Below are positions 1 through 13,056 of a stretch of 64,000 bases of DNA, piece after piece. Position numbers and translations under genes: made by a program. The notes beneath the pieces are model-generated. The model made no database searches. It worked only from the letters and a program-made list of their open reading frames with translations, and was not told where the DNA came from. Positions within the stretch are counted from its first letter, which is position 1. Every line of letters starts with the position of its first letter. The DNA is from Ursus arctos (lineage: Eukaryota; Chordata; Mammalia; Carnivora; Ursidae), in assembly GCF_023065955.2 (NCBI RefSeq), contig NW_026623050.1:17566501-17630500 (forward strand), in the 5' to 3' direction.

Positions 1-1473
1 ACACAAATTTTAATAACTGTGCAGAAACAGGCTTTTGGGGATGCTGGAATCTGGGGACAGAGAGGGTGTTCACGGACCCCTGAGCAAGTACTCTGCTTTG
101 TCCCCCTAAGTGAGGCAGTGTCCTTGCTGGGCAGAGTTTGGGTTAAGAACCAGGAATACTGGCTGTGTGCAAACACTCCCTTGTGAATGAAGATCTTGGA
201 CTGCTGTTTAAATTCTTCCGGGCTGGTGGTGTGAACCACTGGCTTAAATGGACAAAGGTGTGACAATGTAATAAGACCGTCTGTGGGGACAGTGTCGCAG
301 GTGCTCTGTTGGGAGCTCTGGGGACCGTGGGATGATGCGCTCACTTGCTGTCTCTCAGCACAGCCGTCTCACTTTCAAAACGACTGTATTTCCCTGGCTA
401 ATTAAACCAGGAACCTAAGCTAACCCTAGTGTATGTGGTTTCTTCCCGCCAACCTGCAATCCACCCAAAATGCTGCTTTTAAGAGGGACTTCTTGGAAGT
501 GCCAGGGGCGAGAGAATTAAAGGTGCAGAAACCAAGTACTATGAAGAGGGATGTACTTCAAAGTACATCCCATATATATCTGATACCTCCCCCGCTTTTT
601 CTCCTTTCCTCCAGCTGTGGAATTGCAAAAGACAACCACTGGAAAATACAACCTGAGGCATTTCATTTCATACGCGTCTCCTCAGGAATCGAAAATGCGA
701 CCCGGTTTGTACAGTGCTCCGCTAGGCCACAAAGTCACTACGACTTTCCGGCTCGTTGTCCCCTGCCCTATCCTCACAGTCACACTGAGCACGCTCTGAC
801 CCCCAGCACTAGCACTGCTCCCACGGTCCCCAGGCACTGGCCAGGCCCCAGGAGTAACACCCAACTGGCGAATGCTCCGAGGGCGGGAGTTTCCTTAGGG
901 AAGGAAAACAAGATGAGAACATATGTTTATGGCAAGTGGTTATGGTGATTTTTCTTTTTTTCCCCCTATTTCCTAAGATTTCTGTAATGTAATTTAAAAA
1001 TAACCTTTTCTTTTTATTAAAGTAATATGTTTCATAAAAAATAGATCCATAAAGAAGAAAACAAAGATTTAGAAAATGCAACATCTTGAGCCAGCCTATG
1101 TTACCACTGTAACATAGAAATAGAAAACCTCAAAAAAAAAGATATAGCTTTCATTAGAGAAAACAATTATGCTGTCTTGAGTATAACAATTTCATAGAGG
1201 AAATAAACTGATAAGAGACTAATAAATTCCCAGGAAATCCAAAATCGAAATGAGATCCACTAGCCACATGTTTATCTTTAAAGCACGACAGCTGAAGCTC
1301 GTATTTTGTGACAAAAACAAATTAAAAATTGTTAAACATGCGTGCCTGTCTCCTGCATCACAGCCATGCACCGAGCATGACGTGAACCCAGCCAGCGAAG
1401 TCCCCGGCCTGCCCCCCGCACCTCGGAAGCGTCTCCGCTCCAGCAGACAGCAGCGCCCCAGACCTCACTGTAC
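1..1473 (-). other. MYO5C: MYO5C intron 13 (partial), no recognised element
   Basis: Intron sequence between the exon 13 donor and the left edge of the window. I see no coding exon here, no SINE and no clear repeat. Short open frames on both strands have no recognisable similarity and no splice context. Confidence 0.6.
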
Positions 1474-1599
1474 CTTGTCAGCAAAGTGCTGGATGATAAA
1501 GGAGGTATTTGACATTCTGGGTTTTTCAAACAAAGAGTTCCTGTTGACAAAATTATTATACAGCTTTTGAAGCCAGTTTTCATCAGTCCCATGTGGTAA
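1474..1599 (-). CDS. MYO5C: MYO5C coding exon 13, motor domain, residues 513-554
   Basis: 126 nt, 42 codons, phase 0 at both ends, with acceptor TTGCAG and donor GTACAG. It encodes the motor-domain stretch starting LPHGTDENW and ending QHFADK, with the '[11 protein letters not shown]' motif conserved in class V myosins. It lies after switch II, in the lower 50K region that contributes to actin binding. The reading frame continues directly from exon 12. The next exon should begin with VEYKCEG and lies outside the window. Confidence 0.95.
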
Positions 1600-2500
1600 C
1601 TGCAAGAGAAAAGCAAAACAAATAGTAAGAAAACTGGAGGGGAGAGATTAATAGGGGCACAGAAAAGTACTGATTCTCACAAACCAAGGTGAGCGGACGC
1701 CTCAGAGTGAGCTGCTACACCTGTGGCTTCCGCTCGAGGCACACGTCTGTCCTTGATCCTAACAACCTTCACAGCGCCATTTATACAGACCTATCGATGT
1801 CCTTTTAGAAACATACAATGTTATAAATGAGAAGGAAATGGACATAGAATATAACTCGAGAATGAAGAAATTTATTTTTGCAAAATTGGCAGTATTCCTA
1901 TTTTTTCTTCCCAAAGAAGTCTAAAGGTTCAGGGGAAAAAATAACATAGATTTCATTACATGAATGTGACTTTTATTCTTGGTTGAATGGGAAAAGACTA
2001 GCACCTAAATGTAATCCTCCCCACCTCATCCCCACCTCAGAAAAATCATTTCTTTCGTTTTACAGCCTATTTAATAACTACTTCCTCAAAAAAACTAGTT
2101 GTAAAACTTGTTCTTGATACTGGTGATATGGAAGTGATCAGTGATATTCGGCCCAAACTCTGAATTTAATCCCCCATTGTGTCCAAATGACTCCTCTAGG
2201 CTTCTTTGTGACAATGGTTGCCTAGCCAACGCCCTCACTAGATCTTTCCAGAATGCTTAGCCCTGCTGCCAGCCCTTTAATCTTGTATTTCCTGCAGGGG
2301 CTGAAACCCAGGTGGTACCAGAGAGGAGAATCCGTGAGAAAAGGTGTGGAATTGAGAATTTCAGGGAGAAAAGGCCAGTTAGTTTTTAACATTATATATG
2401 TTTTTTGAAATAAATCTCTGGAAAGGAAACTAAATAGGTGTTTAAAAATCATAATACAATGTTAATTTTTTAATTAATTAATTTTATTTTAAGCCACTAA
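1600..2500. other. Intron 12 unique sequence
   Basis: AT-rich intron sequence upstream (in gene orientation) of exon 13. I recognise no transposon, exon or RNA gene in it. Confidence 0.4.
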
Positions 2501-2512
2501 GCTTTGGAATAC

Positions 2513-2715
2513 TTTTTTTTTTTTTTAAAGATTTTATCTATTTATTCGACAGAGATAGAGACAGCCAGCGAGAGAGGGAACACAAGCAGGGGGAGTGGGA
2601 GAGGAAGAAGCAGGCTCCCAGCGGTAGAGCCTGATGTGGGGCTCGATCCCACAACGCCGGGATCACGCCCTGAGCCGAAGGCAGACGCCTAACGACCGAG
2701 CCACCCAGGCACCCC
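2513..2715 (-). mobile_element. SINEC-type SINE (bear-type variant)
   Basis: Read on the minus strand, this is a tRNA-Lys-derived carnivore SINE. The A/B-box head (GGTGCCTGGGTGGCTC...) is at 2715, the body is CT-rich, and the 3' tail with the AATAAATA-type end gives the T-run at 2513-2526 on the plus strand. The body matches the variant with 'gccagcgagagagggaacac', shared with copies at 16.9, 45.2 and 51.7 kb. Flanking 'tggaata'-like sequence on both sides is a probable short target duplication. Confidence 0.93.
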
Positions 2716-2724
2716 TGGAATAGT

Positions 2725-2855
2725 TTAATTTTTATTTTAAAATCAGCTCGTGAACATGCAGTACAATATTGGTTTCTGGAGTAGAACTCAGTGATTCATC
2801 ACTTACACACAACACCCCATAATACAATCTTCAAACCAAAAGAACGAGTACTGTC
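2725..2855 (-). mobile_element. L1 3'-end fragment
   Basis: The plus strand shows the reverse complement of the carnivore L1 3' UTR. The 'agtgattcatcacttacacacaacaccccat' type block is diverged from the same block at 26.9, 36.7 and 54.6 kb. It abuts the SINE at 2513-2715. Edges are approximate. Confidence 0.6.
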
Positions 2856-3363
2856 TTGGGGATTATTTGTCCCTGTGGCCCCATGAGGGACACTGCTAGG
2901 TTGGCCCACCGTAAAAGTGCTCTTCCTAGAGGGAAATAATAACAGGAGAACTAAAGACCTCTTCTCTTGAATTGTGTGATGTTGATTTTTCAGCTACACC
3001 TCCCAATGGATGACTCACAAGAATGAGGAAATAAAACTCAATTCTTGTTAGTCATTAACAAGTGGTGTGAGGTCATCTGCTATTTTCACGTCCATTCCAA
3101 ATATGCCTAGGACAGCCTCAAAGGGCTCCTCCTTGCTGGACATGACCAGAGAGGTTGTGCATGGTACCCGGTGGTGGGTTACACATGATGAGGGTGAGAG
3201 GCTCAGCTGGCCCTCTGGGGTTCCTGCCATGGACTGCTGTCCCAGCATTAGCGTCCAACCATTTGAGTAACACGTCAGGAATTTACATGTATACCCCCCC
3301 CCAATCCAGCTTGTAATATGCTTATCTGTTACTATGCAGAAGTTGAACAAAAAAAAATTTTTA

Positions 3364-4300
<937 letters not shown>

Positions 4301-4314
4301 ATTTACCATTCAAT

Positions 4315-4465
4315 GTTAGGTCTACTCCTCAGAACAATATTAGGCAGGCAGATACCAGTGACCCATTTTTCCCAAAGAGGAAACTGAGGCTCTGAACCTA
4401 AGGTCCCAGAGGAAGAAGGTGGGAGAGCAGAGATTCAAACCCAGTTCACTTGGGGCAAAAGTCCA
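4315..4465 (-). repeat. MIR SINE fragment
   Basis: Contains the MIR core and tail, seen as 'gaggaaactgaggctctgaac...agagattcaaacccagttca'. This is the standard diverged mammalian MIR pattern. Edges are approximate. Confidence 0.75.
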
Positions 4466-4871
4466 TGCTCTCTATGATGTCATACTACTTCAGGAGTTGT
4501 TTGGGAGAAGCTCAATTTCAAAAGACAAGAATTTGTCAGGCTAAGAAGGGATGGGGAAAGGACAGGAGCAGGTGGGCTATGGCACAGAGGCTTGCAAGGC
4601 CATGGGGCCTTCAGGAAACTCAATCATTTGGTCCGGCTGCACAGAGGGTCTGTGACCGAGTTGGGCAGGTGATGGACTGCCGCTGCGCAGCTGGCCAGGG
4701 GGCTAAAATAGGATGAACTAGGACAGGAAGGTGTGATTTCAAGACAGGGCCACAAGGTGGTGCAGTGAGCCAGCATGGGGCTCGGGCACCATGCTAGCGA
4801 TCGGAGGAGAGACCTGTTGGCGCACACACAGGGCTGAGAACCAGTTTCAAGAAAGCAGAAAAGTCACCTAC

Positions 4872-4953
4872 CAGGTTAAACTGCTGTTGCAGCTTCTCGT
4901 TAGCGTAATTGATGCAGAACTGTTCAAAGCTGTTCACATCAAAGGTTTCAAAA
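4872..4953 (-). CDS. MYO5C: MYO5C coding exon 11, switch II/relay, residues 438-465
   Basis: 82 nt. Its first base completes Gly438 begun in exon 10, and it ends in phase 0; acceptor TTTCAG, donor GTAGGT. It encodes the rest of switch II (G-FETF) and the relay helix '[20 protein letters not shown]', a hallmark of all myosin motors. The final residue before the donor is Leu, where I recall Met in human myosin Vc; that is a conservative change, if the recollection is right. Confidence 0.96.
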
Positions 4954-5194
4954 CTGAAATATGGTTTAAACAAGTTAAAACATACTTGCGGGGCATACAC
5001 ATTTGTTTAGAGATAAGTATTTTTTGACAAACTTCACAGTTTAAAAGTTTGCTGCTTTCATCAAGTTTTAAATATGCCCCAAAGCTTCTGGTTTTAATAT
5101 CCCGGCAGTTGCTAAATCATTTGCAGGCTGCCAGAGGCCGGCGTTCGCACAGGCTGGGCAGAGGCCGCCGCATTTGCTTCACACAACGGCACCC

Positions 5195-5310
5195 AGACTC
5201 CATCACCCTCTTTGTCGGTGAGGACACACGGCTCTGAGGTTAAGAAGCGCGCCTGAGGTCCCACAGCTCGTGTCAGACTCAGCTGCGAGCCGGCCTGCCA
5301 TACCTGTGCT
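5195..5310 (-). repeat. MIR SINE fragment
   Basis: The 'ggctctgaggttaagaag...cctgaggtcccacagctcgtgtcagactca' pattern matches the 3' half of MIR. Edges are approximate. Confidence 0.65.
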
Positions 5311-5329
5311 TTGGGGAAAGGCAAGGCTG

Positions 5330-6300
5330 TCTCCTGTGCTCCCACTCTGCTGAAGGGAGAGGCGGCACAGTTCTGCCTCCCCAGGGCCTGGTATCTGAGT
5401 TCTTGGAGGACAAGGGCAAGGTCATTTAAGAGCCCGCAGCCCACCAGACCCCATCACGTCTATTTTCAGACTTTGAACACTTATCTCTGGAGCTGTAAAC
5501 TCAAGACCTGGGAGGAGGCGGGCGGGACAGAAACCGGAAAGGGGCTGGAGACAACAGGGCAGGGAGCCCTGGGGCAAGGCAGCCGTCAGCGCGGGGCTGA
5601 ATGTGAGACGGCCCCATTCGCAAGAGGAGCTGCAAATCTGGACTCGGACGTGAATTCTCTCACTCTGGAAGACACGGTGTGGGCTGAACAGAACGCAGCA
5701 CGGCCTTCTGCCTCCCAGCTGAACGCTCTGGCCTGGCAGGGGGGAAGCTGAGCACTGCAGGTCTCAGGGTGGATGCTCTCGACCTCACTTAACCCTAACA
5801 TCGCCCTAGGTGCCGGACCATCACACCTGAGCGACAGAGGCCAGCAGCAGCAAGTGGGGCCAGATGCGTAATTTGACCCCAGCTCTTGGTGGGGGGTGGG
5901 GGGCTCCAAAGCCTTGGCTCTTATTTGCTCTAATTCTGAGTGGTTCCACCAGCTCCAGCCACAGGGACTGAGCGTTGCACTTGACTGAGCCAGGTTGGCT
6001 CAGGTTAGAATTCGAGGGCAGGGTAAGGGCCTGGATTGTGCTCTGGACAGCTCCAGGGTGACTCAAAGCAAGAGCAGAGCCCACACAGCTCAGGCCGGGG
6101 GAGAGTCCAAAGGGCCTCCTCATGCTCCACAGCCCACAGCCAGGGCCAAAGGCGAGGCTTTCTAGAATATCAAATATCAATGATTATCTACCTGTCCTTT
6201 TACACGCTCCCTCACCCAAAAATGGGCTCTCAGATCTAAAGTTCAAAACCCATGGAAAGACCTCAATCTATGACCTAAAATGCCAGAAGCACATTAGCTA
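5330..6300. other. Intron 10, GC-rich unclassified sequence
   Basis: GC-rich intronic stretch with several open frames on both strands. Base composition alone explains the frames; none has a recognisable domain or splice signal set. No SINE or L1 recognised. Confidence 0.35.
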
Positions 6301-6324
6301 TGACAACATTTCACAGGTGAATGA

Positions 6325-6475
6325 GGCTTATGGTTCCGAAGATGCCTCCACAATTTAGTCCATTTGATCTTCCTAATAACCCCTGCAAGAGAGGCCCCAG
6401 CTTACAGAGGCAGAAACCAAAGTTTGGAGAAGTCTTAGGACTTTCTCAGGGCCACCCAGCTGGTGCTGCAGTGCT
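6325..6475 (-). repeat. MIR SINE fragment
   Basis: Contains 'cttacagaggcagaaaccaaagtttggagaag...cagggccacccagctggt', the diverged MIR core followed by its tail. Edges are approximate. Confidence 0.6.
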
Positions 6476-6979
6476 CCCTCCCAGGGTCCTGACCCCCGGC
6501 CCCACTCTGGGTCCAGAGCACGTAGATGCCTGACTGGCTGGGGAACCACAAGTCTTCGTGTTGTTCTGAGCAGAAACCTCAAGGCTCACGGCTTTGGCTG
6601 TCATCACTTTCAGGGCTGGTAACTTTTCCTTTGAGGCTGATGTATTTCCAGACCAAACTGAGCCCAGCTCTCTCAAGAGTTGCCTGGAGGGCCTGAGCAA
6701 GGGCCCATCACAGGAGCACCCGCTGGGGAAAGGTGTGAAAGGATTCGCCCCAGGCAGCAGCCCTGTTACTCAGAGAAGAGCTTCTTTTCTTAGAGGGTAC
6801 CATTAATTCACGGATGGCAGCAAGCATGCTACTTTTATTATCTCTGAAGTGGATTTTAATGTTAAAATTTTAAGGTAAGATATACTTTAACACGTTCTTA
6901 TAAATTTACAGTTCCTGTCTCAGGTGTGTTCACGTAACCAAAACCTCAGATTCCTTATTTCAGTGGTCTGCAGGCATCT

Positions 6980-7240
6980 GACTCCTGCCTGCCATTCTCC
7001 TCACTCCCTGCGGCTTGTTAGCTGCCCTCCTCTCTCCCCCAGCCCCTGTTAACCTCCAGCCCACCCACCTGCTCATTTGCTTATTCCCATCACAAGAAGC
7101 TTCCCAATCTCTAATTACCTGCCTGCCTTCTCCCCTAAAATTTAAGTCCCGAGAGGGCAGGGGCCATGTACCTATTCTGTTCCCCAGTCACACCCCTCAC
7201 ATGCCTGGCACTTAAATATGTGTTGGATGAATGGAATCAT
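6980..7240 (+). repeat. L2 LINE 3'-end fragment
   Basis: The order 'agggcaggggccatgtacctattctgttccccagt...catgcctggcacttaaatatgtgttggatgaatgg' is the typical L2 3' end. It is an old mammalian repeat inside MYO5C intron 10. Confidence 0.7.
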
Positions 7241-7249
7241 CTATCCTTA

Positions 7250-8100
7250 AAGGATTATTTATTTTTAAGACACTTAAACACGCAGAAAAGAACAGAATAC
7301 TATAGCAATCACGTAATTCTACCACCATAAAAGAGATCATTGTTAAACGAGACTATTTCTTTTGAAAAGTCTACTGAGATTCTTAGCGGCTGCTCAAATC
7401 CTCTTTGCAGCACAAGGCAAGGTAAATCACTCACTGGACTAGCCCCGTAGTGTGTCAGCATATTAGAACTGTTGACATACGCTATTAATTGGGAGTCACA
7501 TACATTAACTCAGAATCTAAACTAAACAAAGTACCTCCCTTGAGGCACTGTCTTGCATTACACAGCTATGGGAAAGCTGAGTCTCTGCACCTGGGTAAAA
7601 GTTCAACAGCATCACCATGGCCCATCTGTTTCCTCCGTCCCCCAGCAGGCTGGGGTGGGGGCGCCCAGAGCCGGCTCTCTCCTCTGTATGGGGAGGGAGG
7701 TCGGGCTGCTGCTCACGGGGCGTGGGGGAACACTCCCCAAGCCAGGGAGGACACTCTGTGATGCCTTGAACGCAATGAGCTGCCCTCTCCCCCACCCCTG
7801 AGAAACCAGGACCAGCCCCGGTCCCAGGAGGGGCGAGGTGTTCGGCATTTGAGGCCAGTTGTTGACAGACAAATGCCTAAGTGCCAACAGCCCTCACAGC
7901 CTGCCTCCACACTGGCTTGTCCTCACTCACTCACACTCTAGGGACCCTTCAAGCACCTGGGGCATGTGTTTGGCCTTGGATTTAGAAAAGGAGGACCGGG
8001 CAAAGAGGAGGAAGAGCAACTCCAGTCTGGTGGGAACTTCACCCCCAACGGTATTAGAACAGCTGGAGAAGGGCTGGCGTCCCCGAATAGGATTCCAGGG
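7250..8100. other. Intron 10, unclassified sequence
   Basis: No exon or clear transposon. Short overlapping open frames at 7.5-8.0 kb lie in GC-rich DNA and have no recognisable content. Confidence 0.35.
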
Positions 8101-8104
8101 TGTG

Positions 8105-8215
8105 CGAGGCTGTCTGCTCAAAGGCCTGGCTTTGAGTCTACCTCTGACCCTGTGAGCGTGGGCAAGGTGCCAGACCTCTGGGCCTGTCATTTCGCCCCTT
8201 TGAAATGGAAAAGGT
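8105..8215 (+). repeat. MIR SINE fragment
   Basis: 'tgagcgtgggcaaggtgccagacctctgggcctgtcatttc...gaaatgg' resembles the conserved MIR core. Edges are approximate. Confidence 0.5.
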
Positions 8216-8614
8216 GTGTCAGGGCTCCACACCTCACGGGGCCTCTGCAGGGAAACAGACATGGCTCTCTCACCAGCAGAGCAACCGAGGACACATTTCT
8301 GCGTGTAAGCCTTCGTTGTTTCCCCGGTTTGAGAAGTCAGTGAGCAAGTGCGTGGTGACCAGCCAGCACGGTAGCCAGCATGCGGTAAGCTCTCGGTGCT
8401 GGCCACTATTAATTCAGCGTTTACGTAATACGCTCTAAATAAAACACACTGTAGCCTAGGGGACTGTACTTAACATCGACACATGCAAACGTAGAGAACG
8501 CTATCCTTCTGGATCATGTGAAACACAAAAAAGATACCAGAACAAAATGATCTAAAAATAATGGGCATTTGACATTTAAATGAGGAAAGACAGGCTCACA
8601 GAAGAGAATCTTAC

Positions 8615-8880
8615 CCATAAATGTCCAAAACACCAATAAAAGTGTGCTGCTTGCCTGAAAACTGCAACGCTTGGTTAATTCTCTCCACAATGAAGTCGAA
8701 CAGGTGAGCGTAGATCTTTTTGGCCAGTGCATCCCTGGCGTTGACCGCCTGGGGCCTGGTCATGGGCTTCACCACTGTCTCGGAGGTTGTGACGATTTTG
8801 CGATTGCACAGCCACTGAGCAACTTTGCGACTCTCCAGGCCCAGGAGCTCACAGAACACCTTCAGGTGCCTGTTGTCCTC
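8615..8880 (-). CDS. MYO5C: MYO5C coding exon 10, upper 50K region to switch II, residues 350-438
   Basis: 266 nt, the largest exon here, entering in phase 0 and leaving in phase 2; acceptor TTGAAG, donor GTAAGA. It encodes EDNRHLKVF at the start and DALAKKIYAHLFDFIV in the middle, and ends VLDIYG, the first half of switch II. The residue 16 positions before the DALAK Asp is Glu383. This satisfies the TEDS rule with an acidic residue, so the motor should not need heavy-chain phosphorylation at this site (family knowledge). The acceptor has a T-rich but G-interrupted polypyrimidine tract. Confidence 0.97.
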
Positions 8881-10570
8881 CTTCAAACACAAGCACAAGC
8901 CCCATCAGGGCCGTCTGGCCATCTAACCCAACACCAGCCCACCCTGCCGGGACCCCTGGGCCTCCATCTGGGCCTGTGCCAGGGACGAGGGTGAGCTGGC
9001 ATGAGAAAGACCGGGCCTAACAAGAGAGAGGCAGGCCTGGAAGGACAGCAGGAGGGCCACAGCGGCATGGAGCCCGCATCAAGGTACTGCTGTGGTGATG
9101 CCCGGCAGTCCTGGGTTGCGCCCCACCCAGGTTTTCATTCTGGTCAAAAAATGTCCACAGTGACGAAGGCCAGGGAAACAATCCTCCCCTTCCTGTACAT
9201 ACAGATACGGCCTCAAGGCCCCTCTCTTCCCTTCGCAACATGCCCAGACCACCTGTCCCTACCTGTGTGGTCAGGGTTTACCTGGATGGTCTAGCCCCGA
9301 GGTACCTAGATGTCACTGTCAGAGAACCTGACAATGGGGCTCCTTTAACAGAGCTGTCTTCTCAGCTGAGAGGAGAAATGTGGAAGACTTTTCCTGGACA
9401 CACAAGTGAATCCTGCTTCTCTCCCAGCTGGGGCACGAGAGCTGCCTCATTGGTCAGAGACAAGGAAAGGTCTGTTTCTGCTTGTCTTCAGCCAGCATGG
9501 ACAAGGAGTCCTTGTTACCTGGCAAGGACATGTGACCCCTGAGACTGAGCACTACCAATCCCCTTTGGCAAGGGAACTTCCCGGCAGGCTTATCTGTAGA
9601 GATCATCACAGGCAATGGGAAAACCACGTAGCTGCACTTAAAAAAGCATCAGATTACAGTGGAACAAACAATCTAGAAAGTCTGCAGCCTCCTTGCTGCC
9701 CACCCACACCCCTTTGACCAACATCGCAGTAACACAAAGCTTGTATTCACCTGCCTGACCTCCTCACTGGGGAACAGACTGGCAGAGCCATGGGTTTTCT
9801 TCCTTCTAAGAAGGCACTAAACCACCTGAGTCAAAAACATTCAGCTACAGGTGCTGCTGCAGGCGGAAAGGAAAGGGACAGGAATTCTTAAAAAGATGAC
9901 TTCCTCCAGATTGGGTCTGCCCAGCATTTCAAGTTTCTGATGCAAATGAATGGTATGTATGTTCCAAAGATAGGACCACTAATTATAGAACTGGTAATTT
10001 GCTATGAAGATTCTACATCTTTTTCAGAGATTTTGTCCCCTCAGATTGATAGACAAAGGATTTTTAATCTATCAATTTTAACTCCTTCTCCAAAATACTA
10101 CCTTCATAACAAACTTCATGGAACAGAGATCAACGCAAGGGCATTTGTTGGGTGGATATCACACCTTCAGTCTATGGAGTTTGGGAAGAACAAGGGCAGA
10201 AGCCCATTTCTCGGAGGTAAATGAGAAGGCACGGAGGGAGCACCACCACCACATGCACACCAGACACCTACCCAGGCCTACCATCCCCTCTCCCAGAACC
10301 TCCCAGTCCTGTGTTGACTGACTAACTCAGTGAGGGCTGGACCCCAGGGCGATGGGACGGTCACTTAGTGTGAGAGCTTGAGGAGAGGGAGAGGAATTAC
10401 TTCCTGGTCACAGGACAACAGGACTGAAGCACTGAGCCAAAAACCACACGTTCCATCCACTGTTTGGCCCTCTCTCCCCTAAACGGCAGGTACCAGAGAG
10501 CTGAGAAATGACCAGGGTACCAAACTATCAGCTGTTCCCATGACTTTTGGGGGGGGGGACAGGAAAATAG
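8881..10570. other. Intron 9, unclassified sequence
   Basis: No exon, SINE or L1 recognised over about 1.7 kb. Some stretches may be ancient repeats too diverged to name by eye. Confidence 0.35.
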
Positions 10571-10576
10571 ACATTG

Positions 10577-10940
10577 TTATATTATGAACTGAACACTTCC
10601 TCCCAAAATTTATATGTTGAAGAGCTAGGCTCCAATGTGATGGTATTTGGAGTGGGGCCTTTGGGAGGTCATTGGCTTTAGATGAGGTCATGAGGGTGGG
10701 GCCCTCACGATGGGATTAGTGCCCTTGTAAGAAGAGGAAGAGACCAGAGCTCTCTGTGTCCCTCTCTCTGCCGTGAGGACCCAGCAAGCAGGCGGCTGTC
10801 TGCAAGCCAGGAAGAGAGCCCTCACCAAGAGCTCAACCATGCTGCACCGTGACCTCGGACTTCCAGCCTCCAGGACTGGGAAAGGATAAGCCACCAGCCT
10901 GCGGCATTTTGTTACGGCCGCGGGAGTCGACAAGATAGAC
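10577..10940 (+). mobile_element. Solo LTR, MaLR (ERVL) type
   Basis: Shows the ordered landmarks of a MaLR LTR: 'aatttatatgttgaag', 'gtgatggtatttgg', 'ggggcctttgggaggtcattgg', 'gatgaggtcatgagggtggggccct', then 'ggacttccagcctccaggactggg' and 'gcattttgttacggc' near the end. No internal retroviral region flanks it, so it is a solo LTR. MST or MLT1 subfamily cannot be settled by eye. Confidence 0.8.
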
Positions 10941-11419
10941 ATATATACCCAAAGCTTTAAAGGTCAGGCGACCTTGCAGTTCACAGAAGCATGTTTTACC
11001 GTGTGTTGTTTTCTTCTTTATGTGGGTATTTGTGAGAAGAACCAAACACATGTCCCTACTAAGGACCACTTCTCATAATTTTGTCGAAGAGACACACACA
11101 TAAACTTACCCTGTGTTTGTTAAATAAAGAAATCTGTCACAGAACTTACATGAGAATAAATTTCCAGAGAGAAAGTCAGCACTACTGGTGCTAGATGTGG
11201 GCAAGTGTCAGGTGGTGGGAGGTGTCCCTTCTGCTCCAAATATCCAGTGTGCTGAGGGTCCTACATGACTTGCACCCTCTTCCCCCGCCACCCCCCCCCC
11301 ACATTTTCTGACCTCATCTACCACCCCTTCTTTTACTCACTCCTCTTTGGATATACTTTTTTTTTTTTTAACATTTTGTCAAATAATAGCTCCTGCCTGA
11401 GGGCCTGTGTACTTGCTGT

Positions 11420-11768
11420 CCCTTTTGCCTTGAATGTTCTTTCCCCCAGAACAGGCACAATTCACTTGCTCATCTTCAGGGCCTCTGCCCACCACCACCA
11501 TACGAGCAAGGCTTTCTCTGAATGCTCTACACAAAATGCACAGCCCCTCTGCACCCCGACTCTGCTTCACGTTCCTTGCTCATGGCCATCACCAGCCACC
11601 AGAGCCTGTAATTGGTGATCATGTCTCCTCCCCTCCACTTCCTACCCCCAGATCATAAACCCCACGGAGGGCTTTTGCTTGGTTTTGTTCACTGCTGTTT
11701 CTCTGGCGCCTGCCAACAGGGCTTGGCATGTAACAGGTACTTGGTAAAAATTTACTGAATTAAAGAAA
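11420..11768 (+). repeat. L2 LINE 3'-end fragment
   Basis: 'ccacggagggcttttgcttggttttgttcactgctgtttctc...cttggcatgtaacaggtacttggtaaaaatttactgaatta' is the L2 3' terminal pattern. Edges are approximate. Confidence 0.65.
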
Positions 11769-11989
11769 AACACAGAGAGAATGCATTTCCCCCTCCTCTA
11801 CTGTTGCAAGGGGAAGAAGTTTGACTCTTTAAAAACTACCCATGGAAATCCTTGCTTCCTTGCTTCTGACAACTGGTCTCTCCAGCAGGCCCAATGTGCC
11901 TGGGGCTAAAATGCAGAAGCAGAGTACCCATGAGATGCTCTACTGGTGACCCTCCGAACACAGGAAGGGGAAACAAAGCGGTGTCTTAC

Positions 11990-12096
11990 ACTGACTGTGG
12001 ACCTCTCGTGGCCCATCGCTGTGATCTGCACATTGCCCAGATGTAAGATGGCTGCTAGGATCTTAAAAACATCCATCTGAAAATCCTCCTTGAAAC
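11990..12096 (-). CDS. MYO5C: MYO5C coding exon 9, motor domain, residues 314-349
   Basis: 107 nt, entering in phase 1 and leaving in phase 0, with acceptor TTTCAG and donor GTAAGA. It encodes FKEDFQMDVFKILAAILHLG and the following variable loop ending STVS, part of the upper 50K subdomain. The first 42 nt and the acceptor region have a near-identical copy at 13057-13125 in the preceding intron. Only this copy has a complete exon and a downstream donor that keeps the frame, so it is the functional one. Confidence 0.96.
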
Positions 12097-12123
12097 CTGA
12101 AAAAACAAATTTCCGAATTAGGA
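12055..12123 (-). repeat. Exon 9 boundary block, source copy of a 69-bp duplication
   Basis: This 69-bp block covers 27 nt of intron 8 including the polypyrimidine tract and AG, plus the first 42 nt of exon 9. It is 66/69 identical, without gaps, to 13057-13125, offset exactly 1002 bp. Because it contains the functional exon, it is taken as the source. Confidence 0.9.
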
Positions 12124-12499
12124 TTACTGCATTTCTTCCCTGACTTAATCACTAGTAGGCTAAGCACCCGAATTCTTTCAAGACACTCCAGTACCATCAC
12201 TGCCGAGCTGGGACAGGAACGTGCAGTGGCCCCCAGAGAGCATCTGGTTCCCCGTTCTTGCCAGTTTGACTTGCAAGGACACAAGATGTGAATTCGACAG
12301 CCCACGAGGTCTCCCCTTTTGCCATCGCTGCTAGAAGCGCAACACAAAACTTCGTATCCAAATAACCATTTCATGTTTGGTTCCTCAGAAAATCAGCTCC
12401 CACTTATTCTATGTGATGTGCTTCCTCTATTTTTACAGTGTTTTTTTTTTTTTTCTTTTTCTTTTTGGTTCACAAGTTCTTTGAATTCTTCTTGTGGTG

Positions 12500-13050
12500 G
12501 GGTGCTGGGTAGATTCCATTTGCCCCTGCAGCTCTGCATGCTGCCCTCTGCCCCAGGGGACTGAATTGTCTTCATCAAGGCGGTGGGCTCTCATGCCCTC
12601 CCGCCTCTGGTTGGGTGTGACCAGTGAGGAGCCTGGCAGGAGATCAGAGATCCGGAGGACAGAAGTACTGGAGGGGTCATCCCCGTTTGTCTCCCTGCAA
12701 AGTTGTCTCAGCTTGTCAGTGTTGCCAAGTGACAGGTCACTGCTCCTGGTCTGGTGCTGACTTTCCCCAACCCTCCTTTCTGGCTCCAGTAATACCCCTA
12801 TGCCCAAACGGGAAAGAGCAGTGAAGAGCTCTGCTGTTGACCCCGGCTCCCTACTCCTCCCTATAGCTCCCCCAGACCTGCCCCCACCTCTGTAGTTGGT
12901 CCCTTCATAGATAAACTCCTTCTCTCCTAATTTAAATGCGCCCCGTAGTTCCCACTGGGACCCTGACTGCTGTAGGTAGCATACAGATTATGAATACATA
13001 ACATACTTAGTCACCACGGAGCTGTGGCACATTTCCTGGAGCCAAAAGAA
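12500..13050. other. Intron 8, probable old interspersed repeat between the two 69-bp copies
   Basis: The phrase 'cccttcatagataaactcc...ttcccactgggaccctgactgctgtagg' resembles a recurrent mammalian repeat end, but I cannot name the family. The segment directly abuts the duplicated exon 9 block at 13057, so it may have been the landing site. Confidence 0.35.
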
Positions 13051-13056
13051 ACCTAA

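Noticed and set aside
1..1473. Search for the next MYO5C exon (expected to start VEYKCEG)
   Set aside because: No matching sequence with splice sites was found, so the window ends inside intron 13.
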